The notes under the pieces are model-generated. The model made no database searches. It worked only from the letters and a program-made list of their open reading frames with translations, and had not been told where the DNA came from. A DNA stretch of 24,625 bases from Nitrospinota bacterium (GTDB lineage Bacteria > Nitrospinota_A > UBA7883 > JACRLM01): contig JADGAO010000015.1 of NCBI GenBank assembly GCA_015231995.1, positions 1 to 24,625 of the forward strand, read 5' to 3'. Of this stretch, positions 14,752 through 21,712 are shown one piece after another (position 1 is the first letter of the stretch; each line of letters starts with the position of its first letter). The position numbers and the translations under genes were made by a program.

Positions 14752-15515
14752 TAACGCCCGCTCTTTCTTGCCGTCTGTTCCCCGGTCATGCCAAAACGCC
14801 GCTCCCGTTTCTGGAACGATATCACCGCCTCGGTTATGTCGTCCCCGGTGAAATCCGGCCAGAGCTTTTCGGTGAAATAAAGCTCGGTGTACGCGGATTG
14901 CCACATCAGAAAATTTGAAAGCCTTATGTCCCCGCCGGAACGGATAAGCAGATCGGGATCGGGAATGCCGCGAGTGTCCAGCCGGGCGCTGATAAACTCT
15001 TCGTCAATGTCGCCGGGCGATATCAGGCCGTCTCTGGCGTCCATCGCCATTTTTTTCACGGCCCGCGTTATCTCGTCCCTGGAACCGTAGGATAGAGCCA
15101 GCGTGAGCGTCATGTCGGCCATGCCGGAGGTTTTTTCCATGCCGCTCAAGACGGCCCCCCTCGCCTGCGGCGGGAGCGCGTCCAGATCGCCAATTACGTT
15201 GAGCCTGATTCCATTGGCGATCATGCGTGTCAGCTCCTTGTCCAGATACCGTTTAAGAAGGCTCATAAGAGCGTTCACCTCGCTCGCCGGCCGTTTCCAG
15301 TTTTCGGAGCTGAATGAGTAAAGCGTGAGGGCTTTAACGCCTATCTTCCGGCAATGCATCACAATGCGGTCAACGGCCTTGGCCCCGGCCCTGTGTCCGG
15401 CCACCCGTGGCAGAAGCCGGCTTTTTGCCCAACGCCCGTTGCCATCCATGATAATGGCGATGTGAACGGGGAGGCGTTCCGTGTCTATCGAGGGGATCGG
15501 GGCGTTCTTGGCCAT
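14751..15515 (-). CDS. uppS: Isoprenyl (undecaprenyl) diphosphate synthase
   Basis: UppS extends farnesyl diphosphate with isopentenyl units in cis to give the lipid carrier for cell-wall and polysaccharide synthesis. The 254-residue protein has HIAIIMDGNGRWA (catalytic Asp24), SFSSENWKRP at 67-76, and RSGGDIRLSNFLMWQSAYTE at 192-211. The first acidic residue of that last motif is Asp rather than the common Glu. The ATG lies 21 bp after the frr stop, and the stop overlaps the cdsA start. Confidence 0.97.
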   Translation of the reverse strand: MAKNAPIPSIDTERLPVHIAIIMDGNGRWAKSRLLPRVAGHRAGAKAVDRIVMHCRKIGVKALTLYSFSSENWKRPASEVNALMSLLKRYLDKELTRMIANGIRLNVIGDLDALPPQARGAVLSGMEKTSGMADMTLTLALSYGSRDEITRAVKKMAMDARDGLISPGDIDEEFISARLDTRGIPDPDLLIRSGGDIRLSNFLMWQSAYTELYFTEKLWPDFTGDDITEAVISFQKRERRFGMTGEQTARKSGR

Positions 15516-15536
15516 ATCGGGTAAACCGGCGGACGG

Positions 15537-16094
15537 TTACCGATCCATTATCTCTTTTTCCTTGGCGGCGGTTTTTTTGTCAACCTGGGCTATGTGGTCG
15601 TCCACAATTTTCTGTATCTTGTCGGTGGCTTTGCGGGCGTCGTCTTCGGTGGCCTGTTTGTCTTTCTCGTGTTTCTTTACTTTATCGAGCCCCTCACGGC
15701 GCACGTTGCGCAAGGCGATCTTCGCTTCCTCGGCCATCTTGCGAACGACCTTGGTCAGCTCCTTGCGACGCTCTTCGGTTGGCTTGGGCATGTTTAAGCG
15801 GACGATCTTTCCATCGTTCGTCGGGTTTAAGCCAAGGCCGGAGAGGTTGATGGCCTTTTCGATGACCGGGATCATTTTGGTTTCCCAAGGCTGGATGGTG
15901 ATGGTGAGCGCATCCGGGGTGTTGAGCGTGGCCACCTGGCTCAACGGAGTTTCTGTCCCGTAATAATCAACTATTACGCTGTCCAGAAGGCCGACGGACG
16001 CCCTCCCGGTCCGTATCCCGGCCAGTTCCTTGCCGAAATGTTCGATTGCGGCGTCCATCTTGCGTTTGACTTCTTCAAATACGCTGTCGAGCAT
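15537..16094 (-). CDS. frr: Ribosome recycling factor
   Basis: RRF splits post-termination ribosomes together with EF-G. The 185-residue length is exactly typical. It carries the three-helix bundle sequence with GIRTGRAS at 26-33, NMPKPTEERRKELTK, and the basic NVRREGLDKVKK helix. It starts 1 bp after the pyrH stop, in the standard tsf-pyrH-frr order. Confidence 0.98.
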   Translation of the reverse strand: MLDSVFEEVKRKMDAAIEHFGKELAGIRTGRASVGLLDSVIVDYYGTETPLSQVATLNTPDALTITIQPWETKMIPVIEKAINLSGLGLNPTNDGKIVRLNMPKPTEERRKELTKVVRKMAEEAKIALRNVRREGLDKVKKHEKDKQATEDDARKATDKIQKIVDDHIAQVDKKTAAKEKEIMDR

Positions 16095-16095
16095 A

Positions 16096-16842
16096 TCAAA
16101 CCCCCCGCACTATCGTTCCGATATTTTCGCCAGACAGCACACGCTTTATGTTGCCCGGCACCGTTATGTTAAAAACAACTATTGGCACCTGATTGTCCAT
16201 ACAAAGCGAAATGGCGGTGGCGTCCATCACCTTCAGGTTGTCCTTGAGCACGTCGATGAACTTTAGCTCTTTGTACCTTCGAGCGTCGGTGAACTTGACC
16301 GGATCGGCGTCGTAAACGCCATCCACCTTGGTCGCTTTCAAAATCACGTTGGCCTGTATCTCCATCGCCCGGAGCGAGGCCGCAGTGTCCGTAGTGAAAT
16401 AAGGGTTGCCCGTGCCGCCCGCGAAAATGACCACACGCCCTTTTTCAAGGTGGCGTATGGCGCGCCTTCGCACATACGGCTCGGCCAGCTGGGATATGGA
16501 AATCGCCGTGAGAAGCCTGGTCTGCACGTCCTTCTTCTCCAGCGCGTCCTGCAACGCAAGGCCGTTGATGATGGTGGCCAGCATCCCCATGTTATCGGCG
16601 GAAACACGATCCATCCCGGCTTCGCTGGCTATGGCGCCCCGGAAGATGTTCCCTCCGCCCACCACAACAGCGATCTGCGCGCCGATGGAGGCGGCGTCCT
16701 TAATCTCCTGAGCCAAATGCTGTAACGCGGAAATCTCGATGCCGAGTTTACCTGGAACCGTGAAAGCCTCCCCCGTCACCTTGATAAGGGCGCGTTTGAA
16801 AGTCAGGCCCCGTCCCGGAATCGAGTCCGCATCGCCAGTCAT
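16096..16842 (-). CDS. pyrH: Uridylate kinase
   Basis: PyrH phosphorylates UMP to UDP, acting as a hexamer of the amino-acid-kinase fold. The 248-residue protein has the N-terminal FKRALIKVTGEAF (usually LSGEA, here VTGEA), the AVVVGGGNIFRG glycine loop, MDRVSADNMGMLAT, and GTGNPYFTTDTAA. The N-terminal 14 residues before the core are longer than in E. coli. The ATG lies 4 bp after the tsf stop, and the stop is 1 bp before the frr start. Confidence 0.97.
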   Translation of the reverse strand: MTGDADSIPGRGLTFKRALIKVTGEAFTVPGKLGIEISALQHLAQEIKDAASIGAQIAVVVGGGNIFRGAIASEAGMDRVSADNMGMLATIINGLALQDALEKKDVQTRLLTAISISQLAEPYVRRRAIRHLEKGRVVIFAGGTGNPYFTTDTAASLRAMEIQANVILKATKVDGVYDADPVKFTDARRYKELKFIDVLKDNLKVMDATAISLCMDNQVPIVVFNITVPGNIKRVLSGENIGTIVRGV

Positions 16843-16846
16843 AGGA

Positions 16847-17725
16847 TCATTCGCCCAGTTGCAGGCGGACGAACCGCCTTATGGTCAACTCCCCTCCAAG
16901 CTCCTTGGAGGTTTCCTTAAGCAGGACGCCCACAGATTTGTCGGGGTCTTTTATGAACGCCTGCTCGTTGAGGCAGGATTCGGAATAGAACTTTTTGATC
17001 CGGCCCTCGACGATTTTCGGGATAAGGTTCTCCGGTTTGCCGGACTGCCTGGTCTGATCCTCGAAAATAGCCCTCTCCCTGGCAAGGATGTCCGCCGGAA
17101 TCCCCTCGGATGATAACGCCAACGGATTGGCCGCCGCAACGTGCATGGCAAGGTCGCGGGCGACCTGCTGGAATTTTTCGGACGACGCCACCGCGTCGGA
17201 GGCGGCTCCAAGCTCCACGAGCGAACCTATGTTCCCCGCGCCGTGGATGTACAACCCAAACCCGCCCGGCCCGGAAAGATCGTAACGCACGCGCCTGCCC
17301 GCCACGATATTTTCGCCGAGCTCGTGTATTTTGGAGGCGAGAAGATCTTTTATGGTTTTGGATTTGTCGCCCTGGAACGGCTGGGCGAAGAACGCCTCCT
17401 CGCCTTCCACAAAGGGCGACGCGGACACATGCGACGCGATATCCTTCGCAAGCTTCTGGAAGAGGTCGTTGCGTCCGACGAAATCCGTCTCGCACTTAAG
17501 CTCCACCAGCGTAGCCGTCTTGCCGGAGACAACGCCGCTGACGGCGCCCTCTTTAGCGCTCCTGTCCGCTTTTTTGGCGGCCTTTGCGGCGCCTTTTTTC
17601 CTGAGGAAATCGAGGGCGGCTTCCATATCGCCGCCGGTCTCGCCCAACGCTTCTTTGCACTCCATAATGCCAGCGCCGCTCCGCTGGCGAAGGTCTTTGA
17701 CCATGTCTGACGTGATGACTGCCAT
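16847..17725 (-). CDS. tsf: Elongation factor Ts
   Basis: EF-Ts is the nucleotide-exchange factor for EF-Tu. The 292-residue protein has the N-terminal UBA-like domain (VKDLRQRSGAGIMECKEAL at 9-27) and the EF-Tu-contacting CETDFVGRN motif near residue 78. The core repeat and coiled-coil regions follow, ending in GGELTIRRFVRLQLGE. A GGAG lies 13 nt before the ATG, a rather long spacing. It follows rpsB after a 102-bp gap with two hairpins. Confidence 0.97.
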   Translation of the reverse strand: MAVITSDMVKDLRQRSGAGIMECKEALGETGGDMEAALDFLRKKGAAKAAKKADRSAKEGAVSGVVSGKTATLVELKCETDFVGRNDLFQKLAKDIASHVSASPFVEGEEAFFAQPFQGDKSKTIKDLLASKIHELGENIVAGRRVRYDLSGPGGFGLYIHGAGNIGSLVELGAASDAVASSEKFQQVARDLAMHVAAANPLALSSEGIPADILARERAIFEDQTRQSGKPENLIPKIVEGRIKKFYSESCLNEQAFIKDPDKSVGVLLKETSKELGGELTIRRFVRLQLGE

Positions 17726-17749
17726 TTTCGCTATATCGCTCCAGTAAAC

Positions 17750-17815
17750 GCGGCTCCAGACCGGAGCCGCACAGTTTTTAAATCGTCGTTTCCCCGGTTT
17801 TCGTGGGAAAACCGG
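17750..17815 (-). promoter_or_regulatory. Two hairpins between rpsB and tsf
   Basis: A perfect 9-bp stem (arms 17794-17802 and 17807-17815, 4-nt loop) begins 12 bp after the rpsB stop. A second perfect 8-bp stem (arms 17750-17757 and 17763-17770) follows. Neither is followed by a T run on the minus strand, so full termination is not supported. They could instead attenuate read-through or protect the rpsB message end. Confidence 0.5.
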
Positions 17816-17827
17816 AAATCGGGTTTA

Positions 17828-18661
17828 CTACGCGTCACCCTTTTCGCGGCCAGCTTCTGCCGCCGCCGCGTTCGCCGCGGCATTGGCCTCGACGGCTTTT
17901 TTCACCGCCGCGCTCTCTGCCCGTTTGGCCGCCGCGTTTCTTTCGCGCTCCTCGACGAACGCTTTCTGTTTCATGTCGTATTCCTTCCGGCCCGCCAAAA
18001 TGGCGTCGGCCACGGAAGAGGCCATCAGGCGGATGGATTTTAGCGCGTCGTCGTTGGCCGGAATGACATACTCGATCCCTTCAGGGTCGCAGTTGGTGTC
18101 CACCACGGCTATTATCGGAATGCCCAGTTTCCTCGCTTCGGAAAGGGCGATGCGCTCCTTTTTCGTGTCGATGACGAACACCGCGTCCGGGAGCTTGTCC
18201 ATGTTTTGCAGGCCGCCGAGGTTCTTCATAAGCTTGTCCAGCTCTTTCTGAAGCTTTATTACCTCTTTTTTCGAAAGGGCGTCGAAAGTGCCGTCATCCT
18301 TCATGGTCTGAATTTCCTTCAGCCGGGCGACGCTCTTCCTGATGGTCTCGAAGTTCGTCAATGCGCCGCCGAGCCACCTTTCGGTGACGTAAGGCATGCC
18401 GCACCTTTGCGCCTCTTCGATGATTATGGATTTGGCCTGGGGTTTGGTGGCTATGAAAAGCGTCACGCCGCCAGCCGCCCCGGTTTTACGGGTGAAAGCC
18501 ATCGCCTTGTTGAACCGCTCCAGCGATTTCTGAAGGTCGATGATGTATATGCCGCTCCTGGCGCCGAAAATGTACTTCTTCATCTTCGGGTTCCAGCGTT
18601 TGGTCTGGTGGCCGAAATGAACGCCGGCCTCCATCAGTGTCTCAAGGGTCATGTCTGACAT
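17828..18661 (-). CDS. rpsB: Ribosomal protein S2
   Basis: S2 is a late-binding small-subunit protein. The 277-residue sequence has LMEAGVHFGHQTKRWNPKM near the N-terminus, the FVIDTKKE motif, and IGIPIIAVVDTNCDPEGIEYVIPANDDA-type sequence before residue 205. It ends in an Ala/Glu/Lys tail. AAGGAG lies 10 nt before the ATG. A promoter and a structured leader lie upstream. It heads the translation and envelope operon that runs to the glycosyltransferase gene. Confidence 0.98.
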   Translation of the reverse strand: MSDMTLETLMEAGVHFGHQTKRWNPKMKKYIFGARSGIYIIDLQKSLERFNKAMAFTRKTGAAGGVTLFIATKPQAKSIIIEEAQRCGMPYVTERWLGGALTNFETIRKSVARLKEIQTMKDDGTFDALSKKEVIKLQKELDKLMKNLGGLQNMDKLPDAVFVIDTKKERIALSEARKLGIPIIAVVDTNCDPEGIEYVIPANDDALKSIRLMASSVADAILAGRKEYDMKQKAFVEERERNAAAKRAESAAVKKAVEANAAANAAAAEAGREKGDA

Positions 18662-18810
18662 CGTTCCGATACTCCTTTAGATTGCAATTATTCCTCTGTT
18701 TTCGTCATCTCCATATCCCGGATTCGCCGCAAGGCGCTTGCCTCCGGGTGGATCGGAAAACATGTGTTATTCCATGTCTGTATGTTAAGCGGCTTCGCTT
18801 TACTAGACAT
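18662..18810 (-). promoter_or_regulatory. Structured rpsB leader RNA
   Basis: About 150 nt between the candidate promoter and rpsB contain three stems. One has 5-bp arms at 18787-18791 and 18796-18800. One has 5-bp arms at 18760-18764 and 18773-18777. The third is a two-part stem: a 6-bp outer part (18717-18722 with 18743-18748) around a 5-bp inner part (18729-18733 with 18737-18741). Ribosomal protein S2 often represses its own operon by binding such a leader. That role here is inferred. Confidence 0.5.
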
Positions 18811-18818
18811 AACCCGGC

Positions 18819-18848
18819 ATTAAACCACATTTTCAGTGTATTTCACAA
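18819..18848 (-). promoter_or_regulatory. Sigma70-type promoter candidate for the rpsB operon
   Basis: TTGTGA at 18843-18848 and TTTAAT at 18819-18824 are separated by 18 bp. The -10 box matches 5 of 6 consensus bases and the -35 box 4 of 6. I see nothing recognisable in 18849-18940. Confidence 0.5.
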
Positions 18849-18940
18849 TCCATTTGCGGATTAAAGTGGGAGAAAACGTATTTGAAGCGGACGCCGCCTT
18901 TCGGAATGAGAGCTTTGCATAATCCATCACGTTCGCAATA

Positions 18941-19015
18941 TTGTCATTCTGAGCGCTAGCGAAGAATCTGTTTTTATTTGATCCTTCGGTCGCTAAGGCT
19001 CCCTCAGGATGACAA
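18941..19015. repeat. Pair of oppositely oriented dispersed repeats downstream of higA
   Basis: A forward copy lies at 18941-18970 (TTGTCATTCTGAGCG ... GAAGAATCTG) and a reverse copy at 18977-19015 (TTTGATCCTTCGG ... CTCAGGATGACAA). Their ends are complementary and could fold into one long stem. The pair lies between the higA stop and the rpsB promoter. Confidence 0.75.
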
Positions 19016-19108
19016 AATATGGAGATCGTTTGATTATGCAAACCTCTCTTTCGGAATAGGCTCTTTATGGGCAGTCCAAAGTAGCGGTTTGGAAAGGCCG
19101 TTTTGCGC

Positions 19109-19423
19109 TCAGGCCAAAGCCTTTCCTCGAAAAACCGGGATTTTGGCGATATCTTTTCCATGAACCAACGATTCGGCCTGCAGGTCGTAGGCCGCCTGCC
19201 AGTTCATCCAGAATTCCGCCGACATGGAAAAATAGCGGGCGATTCTCAGGGCCGTATCCGGCTGGATGCTTCGTTTGCCATTGATGATCTCGTTTACCCG
19301 CTGGTAGCTTATATCCAGGTCACGCGCGAAACGGGTCTGTGTTATGCCGTTTGGCTGAAGAAACTCCCCCCAAAGGACGGCGCCGGGATGTTCCAGCTTG
19401 TGACCGAGTTTGACCATAATCAT
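19109..19423 (-). CDS. higA: HigA-family antitoxin (XRE helix-turn-helix)
   Basis: This 104-residue protein matches the HigA/VapI antitoxin family: HPGAVLWGEFLQPNGITQTRFARDL, then ISYQRVNEIINGKRSIQPDTALRIARYFSMSAEFWMNWQ. It is complete, with the helix-turn-helix at about residues 28-60. Normally it neutralises HigB and represses its own operon. It starts 3 bp after the stop of a HigB fragment that looks truncated, so it may now be an orphan regulator. The base and codon make-up is not clearly foreign. Confidence 0.93.
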   Translation of the reverse strand: MIMVKLGHKLEHPGAVLWGEFLQPNGITQTRFARDLDISYQRVNEIINGKRSIQPDTALRIARYFSMSAEFWMNWQAAYDLQAESLVHGKDIAKIPVFRGKALA

Positions 19424-19426
19424 TCC

Positions 19427-19612
19427 CTAACCATGATAGTCCGTAATTTCGACCTGATAAGCGTTTCCGGCTTCAAAAAAGATGAAGCAGACGCGGTATC
19501 TATCGTTGACCCTGATGCTGTATTGGCCCTTGCGGGAGCCTTTCAAGGCTTCAAGCCTGTTGCCGGGCGGAACTCTCAAATCCTCCAATAAAGCTTGTTG
19601 GGGGCACGTTTT
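19427..19612 (-). pseudogene. Truncated HigB-type toxin remnant
   Basis: The frame reads LLEDLRVPPGNRLEALKG, then SRKGQYSIRVNDRYRVCF and AYQVEITDYHG before a TAG. This is the C-terminal two thirds of a HigB/RelE-fold toxin. A TAG at 19613-19615 closes the frame upstream. The only usual start is a TTG at 19588, which would give 53 residues instead of about 92. In another frame just upstream, EIKLFNRKRAPNK (19585-19629) resembles the LFNRKR segment of HigB N-termini. An internal deletion with frame change is therefore likely. Confidence 0.75.
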
Positions 19613-19680
19613 CTATTAAATAATTTAATCTCAATTGCCGTAATTATACTCTTAAACCTCTCGCCGTATTCCACTCGGAC

Positions 19681-19720
19681 TTGTCAGACCGCTCCATTAA
19701 GCGTACCATGAGGTGTACGC
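19681..19720 (+). promoter_or_regulatory. Promoter and operator of the Phd/RelE module
   Basis: TTGTCA at 19681-19686 and TACCAT at 19704-19709 are separated by 17 bp. A palindrome GCGTAC-catgaggt-GTACGC at 19701-19720 covers the -10 box. That is the expected layout for autorepression by the antitoxin. A GGAG lies at 19724-19727 before the ATG. Confidence 0.6.
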
Positions 19721-19735
19721 AATGGAGTTTTGTAA

Positions 19736-20008
19736 ATGAAAACGATACCGATTATTCAGGCCAGAAAAAGGCTCACGTCCTTGCCGGAGGAGTTTGAGAA
19801 GGAGCCGCAGACCGGGGCTGTGGCTGTGACCAGAAGGGGCAAGCCGGTTTTGGCGGTTATGTCGTGGGATTTGTACGAGGCGATCAGCGAAACGCTGGAG
19901 ATCATGGGCGACCAGGTTCTGATGAATGCCTTGGCCAAAAGCATTAAGGATATCGAGTCCGGCAAAACACTTAGCTCTGCCGAGGTCGCGCGATTGGCGA
20001 GGTTGTGA
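19736..20008 (+). CDS. Phd/YefM-type antitoxin
   Basis: This 90-residue protein has the Phd/YefM fold signature. It has an N-terminal DNA-binding part (IPIIQARKRLTSLPEEFEKE), then VAVTRRGKPVLAVMSWDLYEAI and a C-terminal acidic/hydrophobic arm that would wrap the toxin. GGAG lies 8 nt before the ATG. Its stop overlaps the toxin start (GTGA), which enforces coupled synthesis. A palindrome at its promoter is the likely operator. Confidence 0.88.
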   Translation: MKTIPIIQARKRLTSLPEEFEKEPQTGAVAVTRRGKPVLAVMSWDLYEAISETLEIMGDQVLMNALAKSIKDIESGKTLSSAEVARLARL

Positions 20009-20325
20009 AAGAAAAAGTTTACGAGGTTAGATGGACGCAGACGGCGGCGAAAATGCTGGCCTCTGCAGGAGATAAGCGAGTCCGCGCAATCATATTCGAA
20101 AAAGCCCAGAGCCTTTGCAGGGAACCGGATAAACAGGGAAAGGCTCTTTTATACGACCTTGCCGGATACCGTAGCCTTCGCGCCGCCGGACAGCTGTATC
20201 GTATTATTTATAAGGTGGAAAGCTCCCACGTCGTTGTTTATGTTGTCGCAGTCGGTATCCGCAAGGATAAGGACAGCAAAGACATTTACGAACTGGCGCG
20301 AAAAATTATACGAGCCGGGTTGTAG
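20005..20325 (+). CDS. RelE/ParE-superfamily toxin
   Basis: This 106-residue protein has YEVRWTQTAAKMLAS at the start, a central LLYDLAGYRSLRAAGQLYRIIYKVE segment and VVVYVVAVGIRKDKDSKDIYELARK at the end. These are typical of RelE-like mRNA interferases. It starts with GTG, overlapping the antitoxin stop by 4 nt. Whether it cleaves ribosome-bound mRNA (RelE type) or inhibits gyrase (ParE type) cannot be told; pairing with a Phd/YefM antitoxin favours RelE/YoeB-like action. The 3' end converges on the YeeE/YedE gene with a 16-bp gap. Confidence 0.88.
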   Translation: MKEKVYEVRWTQTAAKMLASAGDKRVRAIIFEKAQSLCREPDKQGKALLYDLAGYRSLRAAGQLYRIIYKVESSHVVVYVVAVGIRKDKDSKDIYELARKIIRAGL

Positions 20326-20341
20326 CGGGATATTCCCCCCG

Positions 20342-21427
20342 TCAATACATCCCCATTTTCTCCCGTATCCACAACGCCGTCCATGACCCCAGAACGATAA
20401 ACGTAACCGTTATCACGCCGCCTAATCCCAGAACGGAACAGCCTGTCAACCCCTGCCCTATGTTGCACCCCATTGCGATTATTGCGCCATAGCCCATCAA
20501 CAGGCCGCCGATGAGATGACCCAGAAACGCCGTTTTGTTGGGCGGGACTATCCAGTTGAAACTCTTCGTGGATATCGCGGCGATGAACGAGCCGAGCAAA
20601 ACCCCGATAACCGTCGCCACGCCGAAATCCACGCTAGACCCGGAGGCCGTCGCCATGTAGCTGAAAAAGTCCGCGTTCGGTTTGGCGAATGTCAGGCTGG
20701 TAGGCCGGAACCTGGAGGTGACAGTGGAGTCCATCGCAAGGAACTCGTCCGCCATGACCTTCGCGTGGGCGGAGCCTGTCACATACCATCCCGCAACAAC
20801 CAGTAGCCCTACGGCAAGCCCTACAATAGGCCATTTGGCCCCCCAGAAGTCGTCCTCTTCCCTCGTCCTTATAAACCATACGGCAAGAAACAGGCCGAAA
20901 AGCCCGATCATTATCCATGCGTTTACGTGAAGAAGATCGGGTATGGAGGATGTGGGCAATGTGAGTTGCAGTTTGCGGAAAACATATTGGTTCGTGTAGG
21001 CCAGATGCCCCGCCAGCGACGAGGCGGCGGCGAAGTTGAACGCGAACACGCTGACCAGCGCGCCAAGGTTGCCCTCCCCCACTCGCACAAGAATCCGCGA
21101 CGCGCATCCTCCGGCGAAAACGATGCCGATGCCGAAGATGAAACCTCCCGCCACATATCCGAGTATCGGAACCTGTGTTGGAAGGTATATGGATTGCGAC
21201 GGGTCGAGTTTGCCTGCGAGCTTTAACGCCTGCACGCCCGCCATCGCCACCAACAGCGCAACCATGTAGGCTTTGAACTGGAGGAACGACCCGAATATTC
21301 TTATGCTGGTGAAACAGTTGGCCATGCAGAAATTGGAACGCTGAACCAGCGCGCCTAACAGCAGGCCAATGACAAGCCCGCCCCACATCAGGCCCGATTG
21401 CAACTGGGGAACGATATTTTCTTCCAC
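20342..21427 (-). CDS. YeeE/YedE-family (TsuA-like) sulfur-compound transporter
   Basis: This 361-residue multi-span membrane protein belongs to the YeeE/YedE family, whose studied members import thiosulfate. The conserved cysteines are in RSNFCMANC (Cys34, Cys38), AGGCASR (Cys108) and MGCNIGQGLTGCSVLG (Cys321, Cys330). Two halves with similar motifs and about 9-10 hydrophobic segments are visible. The start is GTG with AAGGG 8 nt upstream. The usual partner TusA/SirA is not beside it, so the substrate and sulfur acceptor remain open. Confidence 0.88.
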   Translation of the reverse strand: MEENIVPQLQSGLMWGGLVIGLLLGALVQRSNFCMANCFTSIRIFGSFLQFKAYMVALLVAMAGVQALKLAGKLDPSQSIYLPTQVPILGYVAGGFIFGIGIVFAGGCASRILVRVGEGNLGALVSVFAFNFAAASSLAGHLAYTNQYVFRKLQLTLPTSSIPDLLHVNAWIMIGLFGLFLAVWFIRTREEDDFWGAKWPIVGLAVGLLVVAGWYVTGSAHAKVMADEFLAMDSTVTSRFRPTSLTFAKPNADFFSYMATASGSSVDFGVATVIGVLLGSFIAAISTKSFNWIVPPNKTAFLGHLIGGLLMGYGAIIAMGCNIGQGLTGCSVLGLGGVITVTFIVLGSWTALWIREKMGMY

Positions 21428-21512
21428 GCCGGTTACCCTTTTTACACGGATTTACCCACCTAAGATGCCGGTTCGGAGGTTACGTTTCAGGAGAATTTGA
21501 AGAATCATTCAC

Positions 21513-21657
21513 GGTCATTCTGAGCCCTTCGCAGGCTCAGGGTAAACTCCGCGAAGAATCCATCAGAGATTGTCATTCTGAGCAACGCGAAGAATCTATC
21601 CAAAGAACAATTTATTCTACTTTGATCCTTCGGTCGAGGACTCCCTCAGGATGACAA
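21513..21657. repeat. Three dispersed-repeat copies downstream of the diguanylate cyclase gene
   Basis: Forward copies lie at 21513-21560 (with an internal CCCTTCGCAGGCTCAGGG segment) and at 21570-21597. A reverse copy lies at 21621-21657. The second and third form an inverted pair with TTGTCATTCTGAG and CTCAGGATGACAA ends. The rest of the 285-bp gap holds nothing I recognise. Confidence 0.75.
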
Positions 21658-21712
21658 CGGTCGCAAAGCTTCCTCAGCAACATTCGGGACTCCCTCAGCG
21701 GAATCTCGACGC

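Noticed and set aside
14752..14904. Longer N-terminus for cdsA
   Set aside because: The extra 51 residues are read inside uppS and do not resemble a CdsA N-terminus; the GTG at 14751 overlaps the uppS stop and fits operon packing.
17794..17815. Intrinsic terminator after rpsB
   Set aside because: The stem is perfect, but no T run follows it on the transcribed strand and tsf belongs to the same operon.
18820..19161. 113-codon open frame across the repeat pair
   Set aside because: Its middle (FASAQNDN) is translated dispersed repeat, and the rest overlaps higA and the rpsB promoter.
20634..21386. 250-codon open frame within the YeeE/YedE gene
   Set aside because: It is a shadow frame of the membrane protein, with no recognisable motif.
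21513..21657. Possible CRISPR-like array
   Set aside because: Copies differ in length and orientation and spacing is irregular, so this is a dispersed palindromic repeat family.
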